Assembly: GCA_934047225.1 (NCBI GenBank)
Contig: CAKOHE010000078.1
Location: forward strand, 1 to 64,000
Length of the DNA stretch: 64,000 nt
Reading direction: 5' to 3'
Source: Ypsolopha sequella
Lineage: Eukaryota > Arthropoda > Insecta > Lepidoptera > Ypsolophidae
A program made the translations under genes and the position numbers. This document shows, in pieces, positions 55,111 through 64,000 of this stretch (within the stretch, counting starts at the first letter, position 1; every line of letters starts with the position of its first letter). Below the pieces are notes generated by a model that saw nothing but the letters and a program-made list of their open reading frames with translations, did not search any database and was not told the DNA's origin.

Positions 55111-56121
55111 TTAGGTCATGCTCACTATGTGGACATTTCGAAATTTGATTTTAATAAAGATCCATTATATTTTTTGGCTCACTTCGCAGTTATAAATGAA
55201 AATATATGTGGTGTGGACTTTTGTGGGCCTGTCAGCGTTAAAATGTCACGGATAAGAAAGTCACTGATAGGTAAAGGCTATGTCTGTGTTTTCGTCTGCT
55301 TTGCCACTAAAGCAGTGCATCTTGAGTTGGCCTCAGACTTAACCACAGACAGCTTTCTTGCTTGTTTTAAAAGACTTATAGTCAGGCGCGGCTTGCCCAC
55401 CGAAGTGTACTGCGATAATGCGAGCACATTTAAAGGTGCCAGGAACAAATTTGCTGAGTTGTACAAGCTTAACACCTCTCAGGTGCACCAAACACAGGTA
55501 CAGGATTTTACTGCTTTAAAGGGCATCCGGTTTAAGTTTATCCCAAGCTACAGTCCGGTGTTTGGTGAATTGTGGGAGGCTGCTGTCAAGAGTACTAAGT
55601 ACCATTTGAAGCGTATTGTGCTAAGCAATGTTTTAACTTATGAGCAATTTCAAACTGTGTTATGTGAGATCGAATCTGTGCTAAATTCCAGACCCTTGGT
55701 GCCAATGTCTGCATCAGACGTAGAAGACTTTACTTATCTCACACCAGGTCATTTTTTAATTGGCACAGCTTTGACCTCATACCCAGAAAAAGATTTTTCA
55801 GATATACCAGACAATAGATTGAAATTTTGGCATCTTTGTAATAAACTTACGCAAACTTTTTGGAAGTCATGGTATAACCAATATCTTACTGTATTACAAT
55901 CTCGACCTAAATGGCGAGATGATATACCTAACATTACCGTAGGATCTTTAGTAATTCTTAGAGAACCAAACCTACAACCGTTGTCGTGGCCAATGGCAAG
56001 GGTAACAAAAATATTTCCTGGAACTGATCAGAAGGTGAGAGCGATAGAAGTAAAAACTCCTAATGGTAAAACACACATTCGATCAGTGACGAAGGTATGT
56101 TTGTTACCGATAGACAAGTAA
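55111..56121 (+). pseudogene. BEL/Pao pol remnant: integrase core and C-terminus
   Basis: The frame enters at about 55096 with the segment before reverse transcriptase (DPLYFLAHFAVI, residues 11-22 from the ATG at 55129). It then jumps at residue 24-26 straight into the integrase core, so reverse transcriptase, RNase H and the integrase zinc-binding part are deleted. The integrase triad is visible: D30 in GVDFCGP, D96 in VYCDNAS and E150 in GELWEAA. PGHFLIG (about 210) and a C-terminal DUF5641-type domain to residue 330 follow. The core is intact over some 300 codons. Confidence 0.85.
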
Positions 56122-56225
56122 ATTGTACTTGTTACATTATGTTTGTATAAGATTTCTGATAAGGCATTTATTAAGCTTTGTAATGTTTGATTTAGAATTT
56201 TTGGAATCTTTGTGAGGCCGCAGCA

Positions 56226-56665
56226 TGTTGGCTTGCAACATTAATTTAGTTAATTTTTAGTACGTTAATTACGTTTTCCGTGATTTTACTGATCTTTCCG
56301 ATTTTTTTTCTCAATGATTGTGATGCTTGTGTCAAATCTGAAAAACTATAATGTAGTTAAACCCCGTAACTACCTACACAAATTTTATTTGTTAAAAATA
56401 TTTTGTTTTGACATGCTAAATTGTCCAAACGCGAGAGCATGTTTGGCGAAACGGACCCTTAATAGCGAGTTTTATCGAAATAACCATAGCTTTTCGTATT
56501 ATTGGACCGTTCCATTTACTCCCCCAACTACCCAATTGTGACGTCAAGTCAGTGCGACAAAATTGCGGACTCTTAAAAATTATAAAGGGCTCGTTTTATT
56601 TTCGAGAAAAGCACTATACATTCTTCGTCGTGACTTTTGACTTACTCGTCCACGAGAGCTTACTT
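56226..56665 (+). repeat. 3' LTR-like region of the BEL element
   Basis: Starts TGTTGGCTTGCAACATTAAT. A TATAAAG at 56581 with a downstream cgtcgtgac initiator-like region fits an LTR promoter. The part 56336-56465 recurs at 556-680. The 3' limit is unclear because a tandem array begins at 56671. Confidence 0.6.
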
Positions 56666-56670
56666 ACTGG

Positions 56671-58267
56671 TATCTGCAGTGATGTACTATTTTATTATTT
56701 CAATACAATGACTAAATGATAAGGTTCAGGAAAATAATAAAATACCTGGTTGTACATTAAAATATAATAACATGCATAATGCGTATTAACTTTAAAAGAC
56801 AATTTTTGAATTCACCGTAGTGTGGGAGTTGACAGCTTATTTATGTCTTTTAAGCAGATTGAAGACTTTAATTTTAGTGCAGTTAAAACTTAAAAGTAAT
56901 TTAGCTTCTGTTGTATCTGCAGTGATGTACTATTTTATTATTTCAATACAATGACTAAATGATAAGGTTCAGGAAAATAATAAAATACCTGGTTGTACAT
57001 TAAAATATAATAACATGCATAATGCGTATTAACTTTAAAAGACAATTTTTGAATTCACCGTAGTGTGGGAGTTGACAGCTTATTTATGTCTTTTAAGCAG
57101 ATTGAAGACTTTAATTTTAGTGCAGAGAAGTAATTTAGCTTCTGTTGTATCTGCAGTGATGTACTATTTTATTATTTCAATACAATGACTAAATGATAAG
57201 GTTCAGGAAAATAATAAAATACCTGGTTGTACATTAAAATATAATAACATGCATAATGCCAATTTTTGAATTCACCGTAGTGTGGGAGTTGACAGCTTAT
57301 TTATGTCTTTTAAGCAGATTGAAGACTTTAATTTTAGTGCAGAGAAGTAATTTAGCTTCTGTTGTATCTGCAGTGATGTACTATATTATTATTTCAATAC
57401 AATGACTAAATGATAAGGTTCAGGAAAATAATAAAATACCTGGTTGTACATTAAAATATAATAACATGCATAATGCCAATTTTTGAATTCACCGTAGTGT
57501 GGGAGTTGACAGCTTATTTATGTCTTTTAAGCAGATTGAAGACTTTAATTTTAGTGCAGTTAAAACTTTAAAGTAATTTAGCTTCTGTTGTATCTGCAGT
57601 GATGTACTATTTTATTATTTCAATACAATGACTAAATGATAAGGTTCAGGAAAATAATAAAATACCTGGTTGTACATTAAAATATAATAACATGCATAAT
57701 GCCAATTTTTGAATTCACCGTAGTGTGGGAGTTGACAGCTTATTTATGTCTTTTAAGCAGATTGAAGACTTTAATTTTAGTGCAGAGAAGTAATTTAGCT
57801 TCTGTTGTATCTGCAGTGATGTACTATATTATTATTTCAATACAATGACTAAATGATAAGGTTCAGGAAAATAATAAAATACCTGGTTGTACATTAAAAT
57901 ATAATAACATGCATAATGCCAATTTTTGAATTCACCGTAGTGTGGGAGTTGACAGCTTATTTATGTCTTTTAAGCAGATTGAAGACTTTAATTTTAGTGC
58001 AGAGAAGTAATTTAGCTTCTGTTGTATCTGCAGTGATGTACTATTTTATTATTTCAATACAATGACTAAATGATAAGGTTCAGGAAAATAATAAAATACC
58101 TGGTTGTACATTAAAATATAATAACATGCATAATGCGTATTAACTTTAAAAGTCAATTTTTGAATTCACCGTAGTGTGGGAGTTGACAGCTTATTTATGT
58201 CTTTTAAGCAGATTGAAGACTTTAATTTTAGTGCAGTTAAAACTTAAAAGTAATTTAGCTTCTGTTC
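56671..58267 (+). repeat. Satellite-like tandem array, seven units of 217-243 bp
   Basis: TATCTGCAGTGATGTACTAT starts at 56671, 56914, 57148, 57365, 57591, 57808 and 58025. Unit lengths are 243, 234, 217, 226, 217, 217 and about 242 bp. Two optional segments explain them: a 17-bp one after CATAATGC and a 9-bp one after TTAGTGCAG. Units are otherwise almost identical. A T/A difference (ctatttt or ctatatt) marks units 4 and 6. No coding sequence; the 68-codon frame in the last unit is incidental. Confidence 0.95.
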
Positions 58268-58390
58268 TTACCACTTATGAACTACTTTGCAATGAAGAAA
58301 GTTTCTTCATCCTTCTCACACTTGACCGGTTTTTGACGTTACTATACCTATATATTTTTGTTCCATTGTATTTTTTATAAATTAAAATTA
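58268..58390. other. Array flank
   Basis: ACTTGACCGGTTTTTGACG recalls the GTGCGAGTC repeat end. Nothing further. Confidence 0.4.
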
Positions 58391-58462
58391 TTTGTAAGTC
58401 ATAATATATTTGTAAGTCATAATATATTTGTAAGTCATAATATATTTGTAAGTCATAATATA
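58391..58462 (+). repeat. 18-bp minisatellite, four copies
   Basis: TTTGTAAGTCATAATATA repeated four times without change. Confidence 0.95.
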
Positions 58463-58619
58463 TTTGTTTTTTTATTACATTAGAAATAAAAATGAAAGAT
58501 ACATTTACAATGAACACTCAACACACACATCCCTCCGATAACATTTTAAAGAGTTTATTAATCACATCACTATCTTGACAAAAACTATCCTAAGACATTA
58601 AGGTGATATACCGTGCTAG

Positions 58620-59480
58620 CAAAGATCCCCGTTACTCCAGGCAGAAAGACCCGCAGTGCGAAAGGGACGGAATCGGGGAAAATTGTCAAAAAGTCGGTTT
58701 TAAATTAATTTAAAATTAACTAAAATAGCTACAAAAAATTCCATAACCAGTAATTTAGGTGTAGTTAAAACCCATCTAAATAAATATTTTTCAAGTCTGT
58801 ATGCTATCCTAATTTGTCAGAATATCAAAAAAAGTGTAAATTTAGACCTGCCCCCCTATTCTGTATCTTTAGTTGCCAACTGTACTAGGTGCCTATCATC
58901 AAAGACATAGATAAAAACTGAAATTTCAAAATTGCCTTTAGTGGGTATTGAACTATTATTGTGTCGTCACTTCAAGTGCGAAAATATCCTTAGGACATCG
59001 GAATTCGATAGTATATCTATGTTTTTGATGATAGACACCCATTCCAGAAGGCAACTAGAGATACACAATAGGCCCGCAGCCCCCCTATTCTGTATCTTTA
59101 GTTGCCAACTGTACTAGGTGCCTATCATCAAAGACATAGATAAAAACTGAAATTTCAAAATTGCCTTTAGTGGGTATTGAACTATTAACGAACTGTGTCG
59201 TCACTTCAAGTGCGAACATATCCTTAGGAAATCAGAATTCGATAGTATATCTATGTTTTTGATGATAGGCACCCAGTACAGAAGGCAACTAGAGATACAT
59301 AAAATAGGCCCGCTGATTTCAATAATTATTTCTATCGAACGAAATTCCTCCTATCGCGTTTCTGATAGACCAAAATCTAGTAAAAGGTCCCAAAATTGTT
59401 ATACTAATTTATTTTACTTGGAACTTCATTAAAAGAGCAGATAAATAACTTCAAAAAGTGTCAATTTTCACGGTATAGCC
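58620..59480 (+). repeat. Dispersed repeat interrupted by a tandem MITE pair
   Basis: 58625-58850 and 59315-59480 together follow 13090-13470 (ccccgttactcc, cgcagtgcgaaagggacgga, aaaaagtcggttttaaat, then tttctatcgaac). The break at 58851-59312 is filled by two MITE copies. Confidence 0.75.
58851..59312 (+). mobile_element. Two MITE copies in tandem (229-bp period)
   Basis: CCCCCCTATTCTGTATCTTT begins at 58851 and 59080. Each copy folds: TATTCTGTATCTTTAGTTGCC pairs with ggcaactagagatacac/taaata, and tatcatcaaagacatagata pairs with tatctatgtttttgatgata. The two copies differ at a few bases and by a 5-bp indel. Confidence 0.85.
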
Positions 59481-60044
59481 CCTTAACTTACCCCTACTAC
59501 GATTCGAGGCGAGTGCAAAATTGGTCGGAATACTGCTGTCCCTCTCAGGCGCGCGGTTAGCGCGGCGCGCAGCTTTGTGTGTGTGTACCATTCATTCATA
59601 ACCATAACGTCTCGAATGCACTATGTTCATGATTTGCTTTTTTTTGTTTTCTACGTCGGGGAATCGTAAGTGAACATACCTACTAGTAATGCGTTTTATG
59701 GAAATTCCTCTACAAGTCAATGCCTGTATCTCGAATTATTTATTTATCAAAATATAAGGATATCTGGAGATCAAGGCTTTGTAGAGAAAACCTACCTAAA
59801 GTAAGTACCAAGTGCGAGTCGGACCCACAAACCGAGGGTTCCGTACAAACTTATAGGTTTAGAAAAAGGGTATTGTATTGACAGGGTACTAAACCCTAAA
59901 AAGATTATGATAAATTATTCCAGTTGTAGTTATGAGGTACCAACTTGACACTTGCGTACAAAAAAAGTAAAATTTAGTAATCAGAAAGATCACTCAACAA
60001 TCTGGTTTATAGGATTTAGATTTTTACCATACGTTGGTTGTAAG
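59481..60044. repeat. Mixed sequence with a GC-rich patch and a lepidopteran repeat fragment
   Basis: 59540-59580 is GC-rich (caggcgcgcggttagcgcgg). 59810-59850 is a GTGCGAGTCGGACCCACAA / GGGTTCCGTACAAAC fragment. No gene seen. Confidence 0.5.
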
Positions 60045-60130
60045 CAGCGGTAGCTCAGGGGTAGAACGCTGGCCTAGCAATCTTGAGGTTCCAAGTTCGA
60101 TCCCCGGTCGGATTTGTGCCCGAAGTACGG
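60045..60130 (+). mobile_element. tRNA-derived SINE head
   Basis: GGTAGCTCAGGGGTAGAAC (A box) and CAAGTTCGATCCCCGG (B box) 40 bp apart. The 5' acceptor strand has no 3' partner and the sequence continues into a SINE body (gatttgtgcccgaagta), so it is not a tRNA gene. Confidence 0.65.
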
Positions 60131-60189
60131 CGATAGAGCTCACCACCAGAGCTGTCACATGGACCAAATATAAGCCCTAAGTTGGTCCG

Positions 60190-60310
60190 TTCAAATAGGA
60201 CTCGGACCTGGTCCGATGGACTTTTATGGTGAGCCCTAAACTCCAGCGGACCGAACGGACTAGCCCTATTTCGGTAAAAAGCCGGTCCGGTCCGAAACAG
60301 TCCGTTAGAT
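60190..60310. other. Cluster of GGTCCG / CGGACC words
   Basis: At least seven GGTCCG or CGGACC hexamers, in both orientations, within 120 bp, including the tandem CGGTCCGGTCCG at about 60283. See findings. Confidence 0.6.
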
Positions 60311-60520
60311 TACTTCAATAGAGTTATGCAATAAATGCTGTGCTACAATTTGATAAATAGTCGAAAAAATGTCGTGTATTTTATTGAATAATATTGAAAT
60401 ACCTGAAAACTTCGATTAAGAGGATGGCATACCCTAGCAACTTTTTTTTAATTTCCGTCCAGCACATAAGTCTAATGGCAAAGACCTTATTTGCTTTTCA
60501 TAGAAGCGATTATATGTTGG

Positions 60521-61140
60521 AAAAAAAATTGTTTTGGCCATATCTTCGGAACGGAAGGTGGTACATCCCTAGGGGTCGGACCATAGGGTGCCAAAAAAGT
60601 TTTTTTTTTTTAATGTCAAAACTTTAACCGCCCGTATCTCCTAGACGGCTTGAGTTAGACCCATGTTGATGGGTGTCTAAGAAAAGGTCTCGCCGAGATC
60701 TAGCCCCCCCCCCCCAGTGTCAAAACTTTAACGGCCCGTATCTCCCAAACGGCTGAAGCTAGACCCATGATCATGGTACTCTAAGAAAAGGGCTCGACGA
60801 GCTCTAACTGAAAATGAAAAAAAAAATATTTTTGCCAAAACTTTGATCAGCTATATCTCCCGAACCGTAAGTCCTAGCGAGTTGCGGTTTCGACTTTAGT
60901 GATCGGTTTGCCGAGGGCTTCCTGACCGCATAAAAAAATTTGACATTTGACAGGGTTTGACATTTTTTTGACAGGTCCAAAAAAGTGCTCCGATTCGCTT
61001 GAAACTCGGTATCATGGGGCAAGTAGGGTCGGTGATTACGAATTAATTGTTAAATATGACACTTTTTGACAACCGACAAGGTTTTGACACCTTTTTGAAA
61101 AAAATTTGATCGGACATTTCTTCGGATCTAATGGCGAGGC
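60521..61140 (+). repeat. Copy of the 'suppressor' unit repeat
   Basis: ggaacggaaggtggtacatc, tatctcctagacggcttga, gacccatgttgatgggtgtc and gtcaaaactttaacggcccg occur in two diverged units. Same family as 8920-9540, 26860-27480 and 44400-44900. Confidence 0.7.
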
Positions 61141-62599
61141 CGAAGGCCGAGCCTTCAAGTGTCTTTCTAGCGAGGCCGAATTTGACATTATGACATTTCG
61201 TTTCAGGTTAGTATTTTGGAAGGAAACATATTCATGAACCTGTAAAAATACTGTCTTAATCAGAATAACAGCATAATTTGGTTGAAATATGCTCGAATTG
61301 CAAATGATTTTGGTATTACGTTTGTATGGATAATTAATTTTGCATCGGCCTCTTAAACGTCATAATATATGTTGATGTTGAGATATGAGTATTATAGGTA
61401 AGTACGGATGTACTCGACCACATGCATACAGGAAATTATTAGATACTTAATTGATGCTCTTTCTATTCGTTACTTTATTAATGGATTATGTCATAACTGC
61501 AGCGACCGGCTGGAATGCAGCGGCCACATTGCTATGCCGGCCGGCCGGCCCTTTGCATCGACGTTAAATGTAAATCGTATACGTATGTATATCTGTGTAC
61601 GAGTGTAAAAAGATAGATAAATTTAACTAAAACCTTTGTTTTGAAAAGTTTGAAAGTTTATTCCGGTTAAACGTCAGTAGCTTAGCGCAAAGTGAATAAT
61701 TTAACTTTGCTTTTCTCGTTTAGCAATTTAAAATTGAAAAATTTTTTGATTCGTGACATTTGGCGCCAATTGTTTATTATTAGTGAGGTTTATTAAGCAA
61801 CATTTTGAAATCGTATACACAATTAGTCATCTTCTCAAAATCTCAATCTTCCGAAAATATATTTCGGCCAACTTGTGGGCGTCGTCATTTGGCAAGTTGG
61901 CCGAAATATATTTTGAAACTAATAAATATTTTTTTATTTATATATTATAATCTTTCCAAAACAATAAAAGGCCAAAAAAAACTATATAATAAAATATTAT
62001 AAAAACATTATTTATTCAATCTTCTCAAAAACAACTTAAAATGCTGTGTTAACTTTGTTTGGACCAGATCATGATTAACTGTGCATTAAATTTCAAACTC
62101 ATGCTTTATATACCTCACTCATATTTTTAACTATTGCTTACCAAAATGTTTTTCAATATTTGACTTCTAAACAAGAAACACAAAGTTAAGTTATGCACTT
62201 TGTACTAAGCGACTGACGTTTAACCTTTAGACCTTGTTAGACCAGTAAAAAATCAATATTTAACATTTTTATTTAGTATAATGTTTTATTTTGTATAATA
62301 TTTTTTTAGTATAGGGTTTTAGGACTTTTTCTTATCTTTTATTTTATTTTTTTCTTAGGATTATTTAGTTTTAAATTAACTTACTCATACATTTTTATAA
62401 CCTGTCTCTCTGTTTACTTGCAACAACGTTCAAATCTTTTATTGTATTTCTTCTTCCTGTACAAATTATTTCTTAAATTATTATTTATAAGCTTCACCTT
62501 TTAAAAAACTAATAAACATAAATATTTTAGAATTTTAGAACAATACAAAAGTCAGTGCAAAGTTTACCTTAACAAAAACGTACCCTACGTGATCCTTTA
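61141..62599. other. AT-rich sequence without recognised gene
   Basis: 61141-61200 has a small imperfect repeat (gcgaggccgaaggccgag). 61535-61555 contains CCGGCCGGCCGGCC. A hairpin at 61854-61914 is listed separately. The remainder shows nothing. Confidence 0.4.
61854..61914. repeat. Perfect 22-bp inverted repeat
   Basis: AAAATATATTTCGGCCAACT then TG pairs with CAAGTTGGCCGAAATATATT then TT across a 17-bp loop. Confidence 0.9.
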
Positions 62600-62960
62600 C
62601 ACTTGATTTGAAACCCCAAATAGACCAGTTAAATTAAACGCCAACCTTCCATTCCGATAGTAATGATTAAACAAAGAAGCAATCCCATTCACCCACTTGC
62701 GTCTTCATTAACATATACAAAGTAGGCACTAATAAAACATTTAAGGCTAAACAAAAGTGGACCAAAAAGGAGCAATTAATTGCTGGCCCGCCACCGCCAC
62801 AGCAGTTGGAATATGTGGGGCCATTAATTTAATTCAGTGTACGTGCGGGCCTGTTTTAACCGTAATTGAGATTTAAGTACACTGTCGTGGGGAGGGCTGT
62901 TTTTGTGCTCGACAGAAGACGCCCCGGGCGGTTTGCCCTCTAAGCTATGGGCAAGAAAAT
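62600..62960. promoter_or_regulatory. Candidate non-repetitive regulatory block
   Basis: Mixed-composition sequence without repeat words: GAGCAATTAATTGCTGGCCC, ccgccaccgccacagcag, ggggccattaatttaattc and acgccccgggcggtttgcc. Two homeodomain-type TTAATT cores flank a GC-rich core. It stands out against the repeat-rich surroundings. Function is inference only. Confidence 0.2.
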
Positions 62961-63498
62961 TTGTGCGTCATTAGATTTTTTCATGCTTTTTGTGGCCTGT
63001 GCCTGAGCCTAGAGCATGACTAACTCCAGTCTATCTAGGATTCGTTTGAAGAAATTCTGACTCTCCTTGTATTGAAAAAAATATATTTGGTTTATTAATC
63101 TTTTCTCTAGGGATCTTACGTATAAACAATGAACTAAGATTTATACTTTTGTCAAAAAAAAATGTTTTGCACCCTCTTTTTTTTTGGTTTTCAAACGTTC
63201 GCTTGAAGAACGCGGTTAAGAGATCAACTTGATTTTTTTTCATAAAATAGGTAATAGAAATATGAAGGTATATCACCTAAATTCAAAATTTTTTTCCCTA
63301 CAAAATATTTCAGTATTAGCTAAAAACACACCAATTTGTTGTTTCGCTGCGTGATCACTAGTATTACGCGTTCAAGAAAAAGAGGCCAAAGAGCCAACAT
63401 ATAATCGCCTCTATGAAAAGCAAATAAAGTCTTTTCCGTAGGACTTATTGTGCTGGACGGGTAATAAAAAAAGTTGCTAGGGTATGCCATCTTCTTAA

Positions 63499-64000
63499 CT
63501 GAGCTTTAGTACCTGCCCGTAACCAGTGCAAATTGTTAAGCTATAATTTTTTTACCGTCATTTTCTAGAATATTATCATGAGAAGCAGTACTAGGAGCGT
63601 TGTTACAGGCAGTTGCTCAGTAGCAGTCATTCATTCGTGCGTTACCATTTTCAGTTGATTTTGCGAAATTCCGTGGACGTACTGATGAACACGGTGTTCA
63701 GAACACCTCGTCTGCTTTCACTCTCCCTCTTTCAGAGCGGGCGCACTTAATTCTAAGTTACATCGATGCTCTCCATATCAGGCACGGTAATGGCAAAGCG
63801 TTAATCAATTCTCTTAGATTAATTATTTAATTAATTACGTAAAGGTGTGTTAATTCGAAAACCATTTCGAGATTTAGGTTTAATAAGTCGTATTTTCGAA
63901 CATGTGGTCTAAAAAACCTCATGATGATGAATATTTTTATGAAAAAGCTGCAACTTTGGCTTCCTGTGACGTCATTTAAGAAATGGCTGTTTAGAAATGT
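63499..64000. other. Unassigned right end
   Basis: No domain-bearing frame. GAACACGGTGTTC at about 63687 followed by GAACACC is a short palindromic word cluster. 63820-63840 has attaattatttaattaattac. Confidence 0.3.

Larger units (their letters stand above)
49858..56665 (+). mobile_element. BEL/Pao LTR retrotransposon, defective and interrupted
   Basis: TGTTGGCTTGCAACATTAAT followed by ttagttaattttta occurs at 49858 and again at 56226, right after the integrase and a purine-rich GAGGCCGCAGCA, so these mark the starts of the two LTRs. The match lasts only about 35 bp; the 5' LTR is otherwise unrecognisable. Between it and gag lie an exon-like block, two inverted-repeat elements (50679-51737, 52333-53022) and unassigned sequence. 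The internal region keeps gag, protease and the integrase core but lacks reverse transcriptase and RNase H. The outer left limit is less certain than the coding part. Confidence 0.65.
60416..63498. mobile_element. 3.1-kb segment bounded by 105-bp inverted repeats
   Basis: 60416-60520 is the reverse complement of 63394-63498 with about 88 percent identity (for example CTAGGGTATGCCAT with its mirror ATGGCATACCCTAG). No transposase frame lies inside. The interior starts with a known repeat block (60505-61140). It may be one large non-autonomous element, or two separate insertions in opposite orientation. Confidence 0.5.

Noticed and set aside
56671..58267. CRISPR-like array
   Set aside because: The units are 217-243 bp and nearly identical throughout, with no variable spacers. 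The surroundings are animal DNA.
60045..60130. tRNA gene
   Set aside because: A and B boxes are present but the acceptor stem has no partner and a SINE body follows. The same holds for 14478-14558, 15653-15730 and 48140-48200.
63680..63710. Steroid-receptor-type site (GAACAnnnTGTTC)
   Set aside because: A single short palindrome in unannotated DNA; insects do not use this vertebrate consensus widely.

Overview
The window looks like nuclear DNA of a moth or butterfly (Lepidoptera). It is AT-rich and almost gene-free, and it is packed with nested interspersed repeats of a type known from lepidopteran genomes: blocks around GTGCGAGTCGGACTCGC and GGGTTCCGTAC, a repeat bounded by GACTTCAA and TTGAAGTC, tRNA-headed SINEs, jockey/CR1-like LINEs, a BEL/Pao LTR element, hAT remnants and many fold-back MITEs. 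No bacterial, organellar or viral gene organisation is visible. No search could be run, so family names rest on recognised motifs.

Host coding sequence is sparse. The best case is a minus-strand first coding exon at 104-338, probably of a two-pore-domain potassium channel, with a perfect splice donor; the gene leaves the window on the left. A second minus-strand exon candidate at 2659-2742 could be spliced to it in frame. A minus-strand signal-peptide exon (48342-48404) and a plus-strand exon-like block (50033-50205) are further candidates.

The main architecture is a large inverted duplication: 6137-17056 and 36958-47796, about 10.9 kb per arm, around a 19.9-kb spacer. The outer 3.5 kb and inner 2.2 kb of the arms correspond closely; in the stretches compared by eye they differ by only a few percent. 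The middle 5 kb differs because each arm carries different insertions. The arms include a TATA-type promoter and a two-part mini-ORF with splice-like borders. Because the arms are copies, several insertions can be read against an empty site: a 1.8-kb TA-flanked element (17057-18857), a Harbinger-like MITE (39551-39981) and a short LINE tail (10178-10288).

The spacer (17057-36957) holds a hAT element with a perfect 8-bp target duplication and a MYM/TTF zinc-finger remnant (21765-23380), a smaller hAT derivative with a transposase C-terminal remnant (24199-24474), a 1.7-kb palindrome whose right arm has expanded into a tandem array (26795-28556), and a nearly full-length LINE ORF2 with one frameshift (29198-32275, minus).

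The right flank (47797-64000) holds SINE and LINE fragments, a BEL/Pao element that has lost reverse transcriptase and RNase H (gag-protease and integrase remain, 53079-56121), a 7-unit satellite-like array (56671-58267), a tandem MITE pair (58851-59312), a 3.1-kb segment bounded by 105-bp inverted repeats (60416-63498) and, at the far right, quieter DNA with possible regulatory sequence. The parts do not form a pathway. They record nested transposition and inverted duplication upstream of a channel gene.
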